A stretch of 64,000 bases of DNA from Hankyongella ginsenosidimutans. GTDB lineage: Bacteria; Pseudomonadota; Alphaproteobacteria; Sphingomonadales; Sphingomonadaceae. The notes below the pieces were generated by a model. It did no database searches, had not been told where the DNA came from, and saw only the letters and a program-made list of their open reading frames with translations. The stretch is taken from positions 2,712,001 to 2,776,000 of the forward strand of contig NZ_CP039704.1 in assembly GCF_005144965.1 (NCBI RefSeq), written 5' to 3'. A program made the position numbers and the translations under genes. Positions 39,328 through 49,223 of the stretch are shown here, piece after piece (position 1 is the stretch's first letter; every line of letters starts with the position of its first letter).

Positions 39328-42300
39328 ATGACGCAAGAGGATATCCCGCCTGCGCCGCCACGCCGCCGCTTCGGCCGGCGGATGATGATTGCGGTGATCG
39401 CCGTCATCGCCCTGGCGGCGGTGCTGGTCGGCGCGCTCAATGTGCCGGCCGTGCAGCGGCTGGCGCTCCATGAGCTGGGCGGTCTGCGCACCGAGTCCGG
39501 CCTTGGGGTCACGGTTGGGCGCTTTCACGGGTCGCTGCTCTCGTCCGCAACCCTCGAGGACATTGCAGTGCGCGATCAGCACGGCATTTTCGCGCATATC
39601 CCGGTGCTCGCGCTGCGCTGGTCGCCGGCTGCAGGGCTGCTGGGCCGGATCGAGATCGACCGGCTGCGCGCGCCGGAAGCGCAAATCCTGCGCAAGCCCG
39701 ACCTGCTGCCGACCCCGCCGACCGACGAGCCGCTGTTGCCAAACATCGATATCGCCCTTGGCAGCCTGCGCATCGACCGACTGACGCTGGGCCAGGCGCT
39801 CATGGAGGGCGACGCGCGTATCGTGCGCGTCGATGCAGCGGGCACCCTGTACAAGCGCGTGGTCGACCTGCGCGCCAGCGTGACCGCAGAGGAAGGCGGC
39901 GATCTGGCCCTGCTCGACGTGCGCGCCAGCGAAGCCTCGCGCCAGTTCGATCTGGAAGCGCGCGCGGTCTCGCCCAAAGGCGGCGCGCTGGCGCGGATCG
40001 CCGGCCTGCCGGAGGGCTTTGCGCTGATCGCGACCGGCGACGGCGACTGGATGCACTGGCGCGGGCCTGCGGGCGTTGATCGGCGGCAAGCCTCTGGCTA
40101 CGCTGCAGCTGAATCAGACGGCCGGCCTGCTGAGCGCCGGCGGCAGGTTGTTCGCCCATCCGCGGTTCCCGAATGCCGTCAACAGCCTGATGGCGGACGC
40201 GGCTACCGTCGGCCTGGCGGGACGCCTGGATGCGCGAACGCTGCGCGCCGCCGCCCAGGTGCGGGGCGCAAACGGACGGATCGCCGCCAAGGGCGCCTCA
40301 ACCTCGACACCCGGGCCGTTACCGCGGCTGCGCTTGAGGCACGGCTGCCCGATTCCGGCGCCTGCTCCCCGACATCCGGGTAAAGGCGCTGACGCTGACA
40401 GCGCATGGCGGCGGCACGCCGGACGACTTCCGGGCCAGCATCGACGCCGCCGCCCAGGATGCGATGCGTCGCGGCCTCGCCATCGACAAGCCGAAGCTCG
40501 CCGGCGTCATCATCCGCAAAGGCGACGCCGTGAGCGGACCAGTCACGGTTGCGGCGGCCCGCATCACCGGCCTCGATCCGCAGGCCGACCCCTGGCTGCG
40601 CGACCTCAGCCTTGACGGCCCGGTGCGCCTGGAACTTGCCACACGCCGGCTGACCCTGGACAGCGTGCGCCTGACCCATCCAAACATCGCAGCGACCATC
40701 GGCGGCACGGTCGCACTGAAGGACTACACGGGCAAGCTGGCGGTCTCAGCGGCGCTGAAGGCGCTCGCGGTGCCGGACCAGCTTCGCCTGAGCAGCGGCA
40801 CGGTGGAAGCCGACGTGACGCTCCAGGGCAGCGCGCTGCCAACGGTTGCCGGCACGGCAGCACTTCGCGGGCTGGAGCCGCACGACCCCGCCATCATGCG
40901 CTGGCTGGGTGGCCCGGCGGCGCTGGAAGGCCGGTTCGCCTGGTCGCGCCCGGACGGCGCGCGCCTGGATGCCCTCGCCCTCAACGCGCCACTGGTCGCG
41001 GTGACCGGCTCCGGCCGCTACAGCGCTGCCGGCGCGCTCGCCGGGCAGGCGCAGGCGCGCCTCGCCTCCCTTGCCGCCCTCGGTCACCCCGAGAGCGGCA
41101 CCGTGACAGCGCGGGCGGACCTCTCCGGCAACCCATCGCGGCCGGTGCTCAAAGCGACGGTCTTCGTGCCGAAGCTGGTGCTCGAAGGCCAGACATTCGC
41201 CCAGCTTCGCGCCGACATCGCCCCTGTGGGCGACCGGCACCAGGTTCGCCTCGATGGCCGGTCGACGCTTGGCGCGCTCGCCGCCGATGCGGACCTGAGC
41301 CTGGGCGACGCTGTCGATATCCGCGCGCTCAAGGCGTCGCTCGGGGACTGGTCGCTCACTGGCGGCCTGGCCTTCCGCAGCGGCCTGGCGAACGGCGATC
41401 TGCTGCTAGCGGGCCGCGGCCTGCGCGCCAATCTTCGGGCAATGCCGGATGCCGGCGTCCAGCACCTGCGCTTCACTGCCAGCGCCGAGCGCGCCCGTAT
41501 CGCGCCCAGCGTCAATTTCGCCATCGGTGCGCTACGCGGTGCGGGCGACATCCGCCTGGGCGAGACGCCCCAGGTCACCGCCTCGCTTTCCATCGAGGAT
41601 GCCGTCTACCGGGACATCGCACTCGATCGCCTGCGCCTCGACGCGCACCCGCTTGGCGGCGACCGGCATGCGCTTGATCTGCAGCTGGTCGGCGCGCGCG
41701 AAGCACCCTTCGACATCTCGACCAGCCTCGAACTGGGTGCAGACGGCGGCACTCTGGCGCTACGCGGCACCCTGGCCGAGCAGACGCTCGCAACGGCGGC
41801 CCCGGCAAGTCTCGTCCGTCGCGGCACGGACTGGACCCTGGAACCGGTGCGCCTGCTGATCGGCAAGGCAGGCATCGACCTGTCCGGCGTCTGGGGCCGA
41901 AAGCCGCCAGTCTGGACGTCAGCGCCCGCGATTTCGACCTCGGGCTTTTGCAATATGCAGCACCACGCCTGGCACTCTCCGGGCGGGCCAACAGCACCCT
42001 GAAGGTCGCGCTGGAGCACAACCAGCTAAAATCCGCCGATATCGAGCTGGCGATCCGCGGCCTGCGCCGTTCCGGCCTCAGCTCCGCCTCTATCCCGGTC
42101 GATGTGCGGGTCAGCGGCGCGCTCGACAGCGAAAAGGCCCGGCTGGCGCTGGACGCAAATGTCGGCGATGCGCAAGTGGGCCTGGTGCGCCTGCGGATCC
42201 CGCCGGTTGCGGGGCCGCAGCGCCACTGATCGACCGCATCGCCAAGGCACCCATCAAGGGCCGCATCCGCTGGAATGGTCCGGCAGAGACGCTGTGGGCG

Positions 42301-43529
42301 CTGGCCGCGCAGGAAGGCCACGACCTGGCGGGACCCATCGCATTGCGCGCCGATATCGGCGGGGTCGTCGGCGATCCGGACGTAAGCGGCCAGTTCCGTG
42401 CACGCGGTGCCCGTTACGAGAACCTCAATCTCGGTGCCAAGGTTACGGATTTCACCATGCGCGGCAACTTCACGGGGCCGACGATCAAGATCGAGCAGGC
42501 GCAGGGCAAGGTCGGCAAGCGGGGACGATCGCTCTCACGGGCGAGGCGACCCTGTCATCCGCGCGCGGCTGGCCGGCGGCAATCCGTATCGCGCTTGATG
42601 ACGCGGCGCTGATCAACCGCGACGACATCGATATCGATGGCACCGGCATCATCGACATCGCCTACGGTCCGGACGGTGGCACAATCAGCGGCAAGCTGGA
42701 CTTGCCGCGCGCACGCCTGCGGCTGGGCGGTGCCGCGCGGGCAGCGATCCCGCAAATCGAGGTCCGGGAGACCGGCCTCACGGTCCGGCCGGTTCAGGAA
42801 GAGAAGCGCCGCCGCAAGCCCTGGCGGCTCAATCTCGTGATCAACGCGCCGCAACGGGTCAATGTCAGCGGCAAGGGCCTGGTCTCGGAATGGCGCGGCC
42901 GCCTTACGACCAGCGGGACGGTCGATGCGCCGCAGATCGACGGCCGCCTCGATCTCATTCGCGGCAACTATGAGTTCGCAGGACGGCGCTTCGACCTCAG
43001 CCGTGGCGACATTACCTTCTCGGGTGGCGGGATCAATCCGACGCTCGACATCGTGGCCACGGCACCCATCGATGGCGGCACGGCGGTCATCACCATCGGC
43101 GGCACCGGCGAGCAACCGCGGATCACCTTCTCCTCCTCGCCGGCGTTGCCGCAGGACGAGGTGCTGGCACGGTTGCTTTTCGGATCGTCCGTCGCCAATC
43201 TTTCAGCGCCGGACGCAGTGCAACTGGCGAGCGCTGTCGCCAGCCTGCAAAGCTCCGGACGCGGACTCGACGTTGTCGGGCAGGTGCAGCGCCTGACCGG
43301 CATCGACCGGATCCGGGTTCTGGGGCCGGACGTCAAACGCGGGACCGGCACCGTATACGCCGGTGGGAAATACATAACGGATCGGGTGTATGTGGAAGTC
43401 AGGACGGATGGCGCAGGCTACACGGCGACGGTGTTCGAAATCGCCTTGACTCGCACCCTCTCGATACTATCCGAACTGGCGACGCTCGGCGGTACGAACG
43501 CCTCGATCCACTGGTCGCGTGACTATTGA
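39328..43529 (+). CDS. tamB: TamB translocation/assembly protein, frameshifted
   Basis: One N-terminal membrane anchor (RRMMIAVIAVIALAAVLVGA) is followed by a long repetitive beta-helical region that bridges the periplasm (GRFHGSLLSSATLEDIAVRD, PNIDIALGSLRIDRLTL, PNIAATIGGTVALKDYTGKL). The C-terminal TamB/DUF490 domain reads TTSGTVDAPQIDGRLDLIRG, YEFAGRRFDLSRGDITFSGG, PRITFSSSPALPQDEVLARL, ending SILSELATLGGTNASIHW. Breaks lie near 40070, 40290, 40370, 41900, 42220 and 42530. Corrected length about 1,400 residues is normal. It works with TamA. Confidence 0.92.
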
Positions 43530-43546
43530 CCTCGGTACTGGACACC

Positions 43547-44201
43547 ATGGCAACCCTAGACCTCTACTATTGGCCCACGCCAAACGCCCATAAAATCACT
43601 ATCCTGCTGGAAGAACTCGGACTCGCCTATGAGATCCGGCCGATAAACCTGGCCGCCGGCGCACAGTTCGACCCCGCGTTCCTGGCGATCTCACCCAACA
43701 ACCGGGTTCCGGCCCTGGTCGACAACGCGCCGGCGGACGGCGGCGCGCCGATCGCCCTGTTCGAGTCGGGCGCGATCATGACCTATCTTGCCGAGAAGAC
43801 CGGGCGGTTCCTGCCGACCGCGCCGCGCGCGCGCCGAGGTGCTGTCCTGGCTGTTCTGGCAGATGTCCGGGGTGGGGCCGATGTTCGGCCAGGCTTTCCA
43901 CTTCATCGCCCATGCGCCGGAACATATCCCCTATGCCGTCGAGCGCTACACCCAGGAAGCCGACCGGCTGCTGAGCGTGCTCGATCAGCAACTCAGCACG
44001 CGGGACTATGTTGCAGGCGACTATTCGATCGCCGACATGGCGATCTTCCCGTGGATCAAGAGCCTGCACAAGATCAAGCACAGCACGGACGCTTTCACCG
44101 CCGTCCAGGCCTGGGTCCAGCGGCTGAAGGAGCGCCCGGCCATCACCCGCGCCTATGCCCATGCCGCACTGGTCGCCAAGCCGGCCGCCACGGCTGCGTG
44201 A
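43547..44201 (+). CDS. Glutathione S-transferase, one frameshift
   Basis: The thioredoxin-like N-terminal domain starts MATLDLYYWPTPNAHKITIL, then FLAISPNNRVPALVDN and the glutathione-binding ALFESGAIMTYLAEKTG. After a break near 43830 the helical domain follows (EVLSWLFWQMSGVGPMFGQA, YSIADMAIFPWIKSL). This layout resembles the YfcG/YghU (Nu class) disulfide-reductase-type enzymes. It follows tamB by 17 bases and overlaps the next gene. Confidence 0.88.
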
Positions 44202-45124
44202 ACGCGCCGGACGCGCCCGCCACCGTCTCGGCGGCGCTGGCGCGGGCCGTCCACCGCCTCGATCGCACCCTTGAGGATCGGCTTCCCGCACTCGTCCGTG
44301 GCGAGGACGCCGACTATGGCCGTACGACGCGCGTCGCGACCCGCAAGCTGCGGGTGATCCTCGGGGTTGGCGGAGCAGCGCTGCTTGGCCGCAAGACGGT
44401 GGCGCGTTTGCTCACTGATCTGCGCTGGCTCGGCCGCCTGCTTGGCCAGCCGCGCGATATCGCCATCGTGCGTGCCAACCTGCCCGCCACACCCTCGCCT
44501 TGGCTCGCCCGCACGCTGCAACTGGCCCATGGGGCTGCCTTGCAGCAGGCGGCGCTCGGGCTGCGCGGGCCGCATCTGGTGCGCCTCCGGCTCCGGCTGG
44601 CACAGGTGGAGTCGCGGCTGATCCTCGCCGAACCGCCCCTGCTGGAAGCCGCCGCCGCGCGCGCTACGCATGCTGGACCAGGCGCTCGCGTGCGGCAGCA
44701 CGGTCGGTCGCGTGGCCGGGCGCGCAGAGGACATCGTCGCGGCGCACGCATTCCGCAGGGGGTCCGCAAGCTGCGCTATTGTTGCGACCTGCTGAAGGCG
44801 CACAAGCAGACGCCATGGCGGCGCGCGCTCGGCGCCGAAATGCGCGACCTGCAGGATTGGCTGGGTCAGTTCCAGGACCTGGCGACCCGCATCGCGATCC
44901 TCAGCCAGATCGTCGAGCGCCAGCGTCTCGACGGACGCGAGAGCGCTTGCCTGCATGATGCCGAGCAGTGGATCGCCGCCGATCAGGCGCGCGTGCGGGC
45001 GGCGCTGCTGCGCTTTCCAGCCCGCTATGCCGCATTCGCCGCGACGGTCGAGTCGGCAGGCGTGCGCGAGGCCCTGGAAGAGCTACAGGCTCTCGAGACG
45101 CGCCCTGAAGCGACCAGGCTCTAG
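44198..45124 (+). CDS. CHAD-domain protein, frameshifted
   Basis: A helical CHAD domain with conserved histidine/arginine/lysine-rich helices (RVATRKLRVILGVGGAALL, LRWLGRLLGQPRDIAIV, VRKLRYCCDLLKAHKQTPWR, LQDWLGQFQDLATRI). CHAD proteins bind polyphosphate. Breaks near 44670 and 44755 shift a short stretch that in the correct frame reads RMLDQALACGSTVGRVAGRA. A GTG at 44198 overlapping the GST stop is the likely start. About 308 residues. It ends in a CTAG shared with the stop of the convergent cold-shock gene. Confidence 0.82.
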   Translation: MNAPDAPATVSAALARAVHRLDRTLEDRLPALVRGEDADYGRTTRVATRKLRVILGVGGAALLGRKTVARLLTDLRWLGRLLGQPRDIAIVRANLPATPSPWLARTLQLAHGAALQQAALGLRGPHLVRLRLRLAQVESRLILAEPPLLEAAAARATHAGPGARVRQHGRSRGRARRGHRRGARIPQGVRKLRYCCDLLKAHKQTPWRRALGAEMRDLQDWLGQFQDLATRIAILSQIVERQRLDGRESACLHDAEQWIAADQARVRAALLRFPARYAAFAATVESAGVREALEELQALETRPEATRL

Positions 45125-45357
45125 GCGACAGCCGTCTCGCCCGAGTCGCCATCCAGTGGCAGCAGGCCAAGCGCTGCGACACGGCCGTCGCGCATCTGGG
45201 TCAGTTCGAACTCCAGGCGCTGTCCTGCCAGCAGCGTCGACAGGCCAGCGCGGCGCACGGCCGACGCATGCACGAAGACGTCCTTGGGGCCATATTCCGG
45301 ACGGATGAACCCGAAACCTTTGGCCTTGCTGAACCAGCGCACTTCGCCACGCGCCAT
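45121..45357 (-). CDS. Cold-shock domain protein
   Basis: This is an intact 78-residue OB-fold protein. RNP1 is SKAKGFGFIRPE and RNP2 VFVHASAV. It binds single-stranded nucleic acid as an RNA chaperone or antiterminator. The stop codon lies in the same CTAG as the CHAD stop on the other strand. Confidence 0.93.
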   Translation of the reverse strand: MARGEVRWFSKAKGFGFIRPEYGPKDVFVHASAVRRAGLSTLLAGQRLEFELTQMRDGRVAALGLLPLDGDSGETAVA

Positions 45358-45385
45358 TCCTGCCCTCCACGCAACATCTTGGCTG

Positions 45386-45790
45386 CTAAGCTACAACTGA
45401 AATCCCAATCGATTCAAACCTGAATCCATCGCCGTGCACCACTGTTCTACAGGCCGTTAATGACGCGCGCGCGACAAGAAGCCAGATTTCGCCCGCCCTG
45501 GATACGCCGGCCAGATCGCGCGCCGAAAACGTGCAGTCTCCGCTCGGGTGCGAATGGAAATACCCCAGGATCGGCAGCCCACCGCCCCGCGTGCGCCGCT
45601 GCACCGCGAACAAGGCCTTCGGATCGATCTCGAAGCTGCGCGCAGGGTCGGTTGCGACATTGTCCGCCGGCACAATCGCCTCGATGGTGGTGCCCTGCCC
45701 GAGCAGAAGACCGCAACTCTCGTGCGGGTGGGCAGCGGCGGCAAACAGGAACAAGAGCTCCCGATGGTCGTTGCGCAGTTGAATCTGCAT
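45386..45790 (-). CDS. JAMM/Mov34 (M67) metallopeptidase
   Basis: The JAMM zinc motif HSHPSGDCTFSARD (HxH-x7-S-x2-D) is complete, and the upstream glutamate lies in HPHESCGLLLGQG. The start MQIQLRNDHRELLFLF at 45790 is chosen because the family begins near here. About 134 residues, intact. It is divergent from rluD. In bacteria such stand-alone JAMM proteases may act on ubiquitin-like sulfur carriers, but no such partner is visible here. Confidence 0.88.
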   Translation of the reverse strand: MQIQLRNDHRELLFLFAAAAHPHESCGLLLGQGTTIEAIVPADNVATDPARSFEIDPKALFAVQRRTRGGGLPILGYFHSHPSGDCTFSARDLAGVSRAGEIWLLVARASLTACRTVVHGDGFRFESIGISVVA

Positions 45791-45853
45791 GGGCAGCTTC
45801 CCAAGTCTGGGCGGGGCGGCTGACAATCGTCCAACCTTCTACCGGACCTGTTC

Positions 45854-46833
45854 ATGCCCGCCGACACTCCCGACAATCAAGCCCTTGCTGAGGTTCCGAT
45901 CACGACCGAGACGCTGGGCTGGCGCCTCGATCGCGCCCTGGCCCACGGCCTGCCCCAGCACAGCCGGGAGCGGCTGAAAGCGCTGATTTCCAGCGGCATG
46001 GTCAGCCTGAACGGCGCGCCGGCGCGCGATCCGGCCCGTAAAGTGCGACTCGGCGAGGTCTACGGCGTCGAGGTGCCGCCGCCGCAGCCGGCAGAGGCGA
46101 TCGCGCAGGATATCCCGCTCGCGATCCCGTATGAGGACGAACATCTGCTTGTGGTCGACAAGCCGGCCGGGCTGGTGGTGCATCCGGCCTGCGGCAATCT
46201 CGACGGCACGCTGGTCAACGCCCTTCTGCACCACTGCGCCGGTCGCCTGTCCGGCATCGGCGGGTGGCGCGGCCCGGTATCGTGCATCGGATCGACAAGG
46301 ATACGTCCGGCCTGCTGGTCGTCGCCAAGACCGACCCCGCGCACGAAAGACTGTCGCGGCAGTTTGCAGCGCACACGGTCGAGCGGGTTTACACAGCGCT
46401 GGTCGGCGGGCTGCCGGGTGCGGCGTCCGGCCGCATCGAGGGGAACCTCGCCCGCTCCAGCCAGAACCGGCAGAAGATGGCGATCGTACCCGCTGGCCAA
46501 GGTAAACACGCGGTGACCCACTGGCGACTGATTCGCGGCTTCGGGCGCGCGGCGGCGCAGGTCGAGTGCCGGCTGGAGACCGGCCGCACCCACCAGGTAC
46601 GTGTGCACATGGCCTCGATCGGCCACGCGCTGCTGGGCGACCCGGTCTATGGTCGCGCCGGCCGTCTGGATGGCGTGCGCATCGTGCTGGAGCGGCTGTC
46701 GTTTCGCCGCCAGGCCCTGCATGCGGGCGTGCTCGGCTTTGCGCATCCGGTTACCGGCGCGCCCATGCGTTTCGAGAGCCCGCTGCCGCACGACATGACG
46801 GCGCTGCTGCACGCTCTGGCGCAGCAGACATAA
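45854..46833 (+). CDS. rluD: 23S rRNA pseudouridine synthase RluD-type, one frameshift
   Basis: The N-terminal S4 RNA-binding domain (RLDRALAHGLPQHSRERLKA, LISSGMVSLNGAPA) is followed by the RluA-class catalytic core: VVDKPAGLVVHPACGN, then after a break near 46262 GIVHRIDKDTSGLLVVAKT with the catalytic aspartate, and TGRTHQVRVHMASIGHALLG. It makes pseudouridines in helix 69 of 23S rRNA if truly RluD. About 326 residues. It sits upstream of rpoH in the same direction. Confidence 0.9.
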
Positions 46834-46873
46834 AGTTCTCAATTGAAGAACGCTACGTTTAGAACTGATACGG

Positions 46874-46902
46874 TTGTTGCGGCTTATTACACAATGTATA
46901 CG
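46874..46902 (+). promoter_or_regulatory. Candidate rpoH promoter and ribosome site
   Basis: TTGTTG (46874-46879) and TATACG (46897-46902) are 17 bases apart, a good housekeeping-type promoter. The strong Shine-Dalgarno AAGGAGGT follows 5-6 bases before the rpoH ATG. The sequence is AT-rich compared with its surroundings. Confidence 0.5.
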
Positions 46903-46925
46903 GTAAGCATCTGAAGGAGGTTGGT

Positions 46926-47813
46926 ATGACAGCAAGCACGATCCCGGTTCTGGCCAGCGACGCCTCGCTCAACCGCTATCTTCAGGAAATCCGCCAGTTT
47001 CCCTGCTCTCGGCGGAGCAGGAATATATGCTCGCCAAGCGCTGGAGCGAACACGCCGACCGCGACGCCGCGCATCGCCTGGTCACCAGCCATTTGCGCCT
47101 CGTCGCCAAGATCGCCATGGGCTATCGCGGCTATGGACTGCCGGTCAGCGAGTTGATCGCCGAGGGCAACATCGGCCTGATGCAGGGCGTGAAGAAGTTC
47201 GATCCGGAGCGCGGCTTCCGCCTCGCGACCTATGCCATGTGGTGGATCAAGGCGGCGATCCAAGAATATATCCTGCGCTCCTGGTCGCTGGTGAAGATCG
47301 GCACCACCGCTGCGCAGAAAAGCTGTTTTCAACCTGCGCCGCCTGAAGAGCAAGCTCGAGGCGGTCGAGGACGGCGACATGAAGCCCGAGACGGTCAGCA
47401 AGATCGCCACGCACCTGCATGTGACCGAAGACGACGTCGTCTCGATGAACCGGCGCATGGCCATGGGCGGCGACACGTCGCTCAACACGCCGCTGCGCGA
47501 AGACGGTGACGGCGAATGGCAGGACTGGCTGGCCGATGACGGCCCGATCCAGGACGAAATCGTCGCGGAACGCCAGGAAAGCGATCAGCGCGGCGCCCTG
47601 CTTGCCCAGGCGATGTCGGTGCTCAACGACCGCGAGCGCCACATCCTGAACGCCCGCCGCCTCCAGGACGATCCGGCGACGCTGGAGGATCTGGCGCAGG
47701 TCTATGGCATCAGCCGTGAACGCGTGCGCCAGATCGAGGTGCGTGCCTTCGAGAAACTCCAGAAGGCCGTGGTGCAGCAAGCCCAGGCCCGAAAGCTCTT
47801 ACCTGCCGCGTAA
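46926..47813 (+). CDS. rpoH: RNA polymerase sigma factor RpoH (heat-shock sigma-32), frameshifted
   Basis: Region 1.2/2 (SLNRYLQEIRQFP, AEQEYMLAKRWSEH, then HLRLVAKIAMGYRGYGLPVS, ELIAEGNIGLMQGVKKFDPE, RGFRLATYAMWWIKAAIQEY) is diagnostic. The RpoH box, after a break near 47320, reads QKKLFFNLRRLKSKL. Region 4 is DPATLEDLAQVYGISRERVR followed by QIEVRAFEKLQKAV. Another break lies near 47005. About 296 residues. It directs transcription of chaperone and protease genes in heat and envelope stress. An intrinsic terminator follows. Confidence 0.95.
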
Positions 47814-47839
47814 CGCCTTTCTCTCTTCCCCAAGCCTTG

Positions 47840-47872
47840 ACCATGGCGCGATACGCTCCGCCATGGTTTTTT
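47840..47872 (+). terminator. Intrinsic terminator after rpoH
   Basis: ACCATGGCG pairs perfectly with CGCCATGGT around a ten-base loop, and six T follow. It begins 27 bases after the rpoH stop. Confidence 0.85.
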
Positions 47873-47961
47873 GTCCCGCATGTCCCATTTTGATGCAGAA
47901 TTTGGGACAGTAGTGTGCCGAGGAATTTTCTAACCCATTGATATTCAAGAGGGTAAGTACC

Positions 47962-48070
47962 TGGCATTCGCCATGCTTGGTATGGATTATCCTGTCTCCA
48001 TAGCGTCCGTGACGCGATGGACCGCCAAGCCTGGCCCGCCGATGGTTCGCTGTCGGCGGGTCCTTCTTTC
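47962..48070 (+). ncRNA. Candidate small RNA with sigma-54-like promoter and terminator hairpin
   Basis: TGGCATTCGCCATGCT at 47962 has GG and GC ten bases apart, the spacing of a -24/-12 promoter. About 60 bases on, CCCGCCGA (48035-48042) pairs perfectly with TCGGCGGG (48053-48060), followed by TCCTTCTTTC. No open frame of note lies between. This makes a transcript of roughly 85-95 nt. Nothing beyond position and symmetry supports it. Confidence 0.3.
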
Positions 48071-48075
48071 CAGTA

Positions 48076-48398
48076 AACAGTCTGCTGAAGAAGCCGGGAG
48101 ATACAGCCCTGCTTCGTCATTCCGGCCCCGGATCGGGCGCAGCGTCGTATTGAAGGGGAAAAGATGCTTTAGCAGGCTGCTGAAAAGTGGAATTATACAG
48201 CTCCATTTCGTCATTCCGGCCCCGGATCGGGCCAAAGGCCCGTCCGAGGACAGGCTACGTCCGGAATCCATGGGAGCATATATATACAACGAATATAAGG
48301 TGTTGGCCATGGACCCCGGCCGGAGTTTATCCCCGTTAGGGGCCGGGGTGACGGCTGTGCGTTTGGAGTGCAGGAAATCACTTTTCAGCAGCCTGTTA
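48076..48398. repeat. Composite dispersed repeat (family C) ending at the petC stop codon
   Basis: A first part (48076-48150) has CTGCTGAAGAAG, GATACAGCCCTGCTTCGTCA and CCGGCCCCGGATCGGGC. A second part (48171-48397) is flanked by 19-bp inverted ends, AGCAGGCTGCTGAAAAGTG at 48171-48189 and its near-exact complement at 48379-48397. Inside lie CCGGCCCCGGATCGGGC again, ATCCATGG and GCATATATATACAACGAA, and a GC hairpin at 48313-48345. A related copy is at 61258-61350. The 582-base gap from 47814 holds no protein gene. Confidence 0.75.
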
Positions 48399-49199
48399 GT
48401 GGCCCTTAACGTTCGCCCAGATTTTCTTGTAGCTGCGGAAGGTGATGACGCAGAGGATGAGCAGGAACATCAGCACGCCAAGGCCCATGCGCTTGCGGTC
48501 CTCCAGCTTCGGTTCCGCGGCCCATTCCATGAACGCCGAGACGTCCTTGGCCATCTGATCGATGCTCGCCTTGGTGCCGTCTGCGTATTCCACCTGCCCG
48601 TCGCTGGTCAGCGGCGCGGGCATCGCGATGGCAAGTCCGGCGAAATACGGGTTGTAGTGCGCCGTCTCGGCAATTTCGACATCGGCCGGCTTGTCTTCGT
48701 AGCCAGTCAGGATCGAGTAGAGGTAGGATGCGCCGCCATGGCGGGCCTTGGCGATCAGCGACAGGTCCGGCGGGGCCTTGCCATTGTTGGCCGCCTTGGC
48801 GGCAGCATCGTTCGGGAACGGCGCCGGGAAATGGTCGGCCGGGACGGCCTTGCGGGTTGTCTCGTCGCCGGTTTTGTCGTCGATTGTCGGCACGTCCGAC
48901 TGGGCGGCGAGCGCCTTCACTTCCGCTTCCGTGAAGCCGAGGGCGGTCAGATTGCGGAAGGCGACCAGGTTCATGCTGTGGCAGGCCGCGCAGACCTCTT
49001 TATAGACCTGATAACCGCGCTGGAGCTGGGCACGGTCGAACTTGCCGAAGATGCCGTCCTGGGCGAACTCGACGTGCTTGGGGTGCTTGTGCAGCGCCGC
49101 GTGCGGGTCTGGCTCGGCCTTGTCGCGCGGCAGCGCCGCGGCGATCAGTACGGCCAGCGAGAGAATGGCGCCGACGGCGAAGGATATCAAACGAAGCAT
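48396..49199 (-). CDS. petC: Cytochrome c1 of the bc1 complex
   Basis: This is an intact 267-residue protein. After an N-terminal hydrophobic signal (RLISFAVGAILSLAVLIAAA) the haem motif is VCAACHSMNLVAFRNLTALG. The distal ligand region is GLAIAMPAPLTSDGQVEY and the C-terminal anchor MGLGVLMFLLILCVITF. It passes electrons from the Rieske protein to soluble cytochrome c. Third gene of the petABC operon; 24 bases separate it from petB. Its TAA stop is at the very edge of a dispersed repeat. Confidence 0.95.
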   Translation of the reverse strand: MLRLISFAVGAILSLAVLIAAALPRDKAEPDPHAALHKHPKHVEFAQDGIFGKFDRAQLQRGYQVYKEVCAACHSMNLVAFRNLTALGFTEAEVKALAAQSDVPTIDDKTGDETTRKAVPADHFPAPFPNDAAAKAANNGKAPPDLSLIAKARHGGASYLYSILTGYEDKPADVEIAETAHYNPYFAGLAIAMPAPLTSDGQVEYADGTKASIDQMAKDVSAFMEWAAEPKLEDRKRMGLGVLMFLLILCVITFRSYKKIWANVKGH

Positions 49200-49223
49200 T
49201 AGGGGTTCTCCAGCGTCGTCAGC

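Noticed and set aside
46926-47813. Programmed frameshifting in rpoH and other broken genes
   Set aside because: The breaks are not at slippery heptamers, differ from gene to gene and occur throughout the window, so sequence error is simpler.
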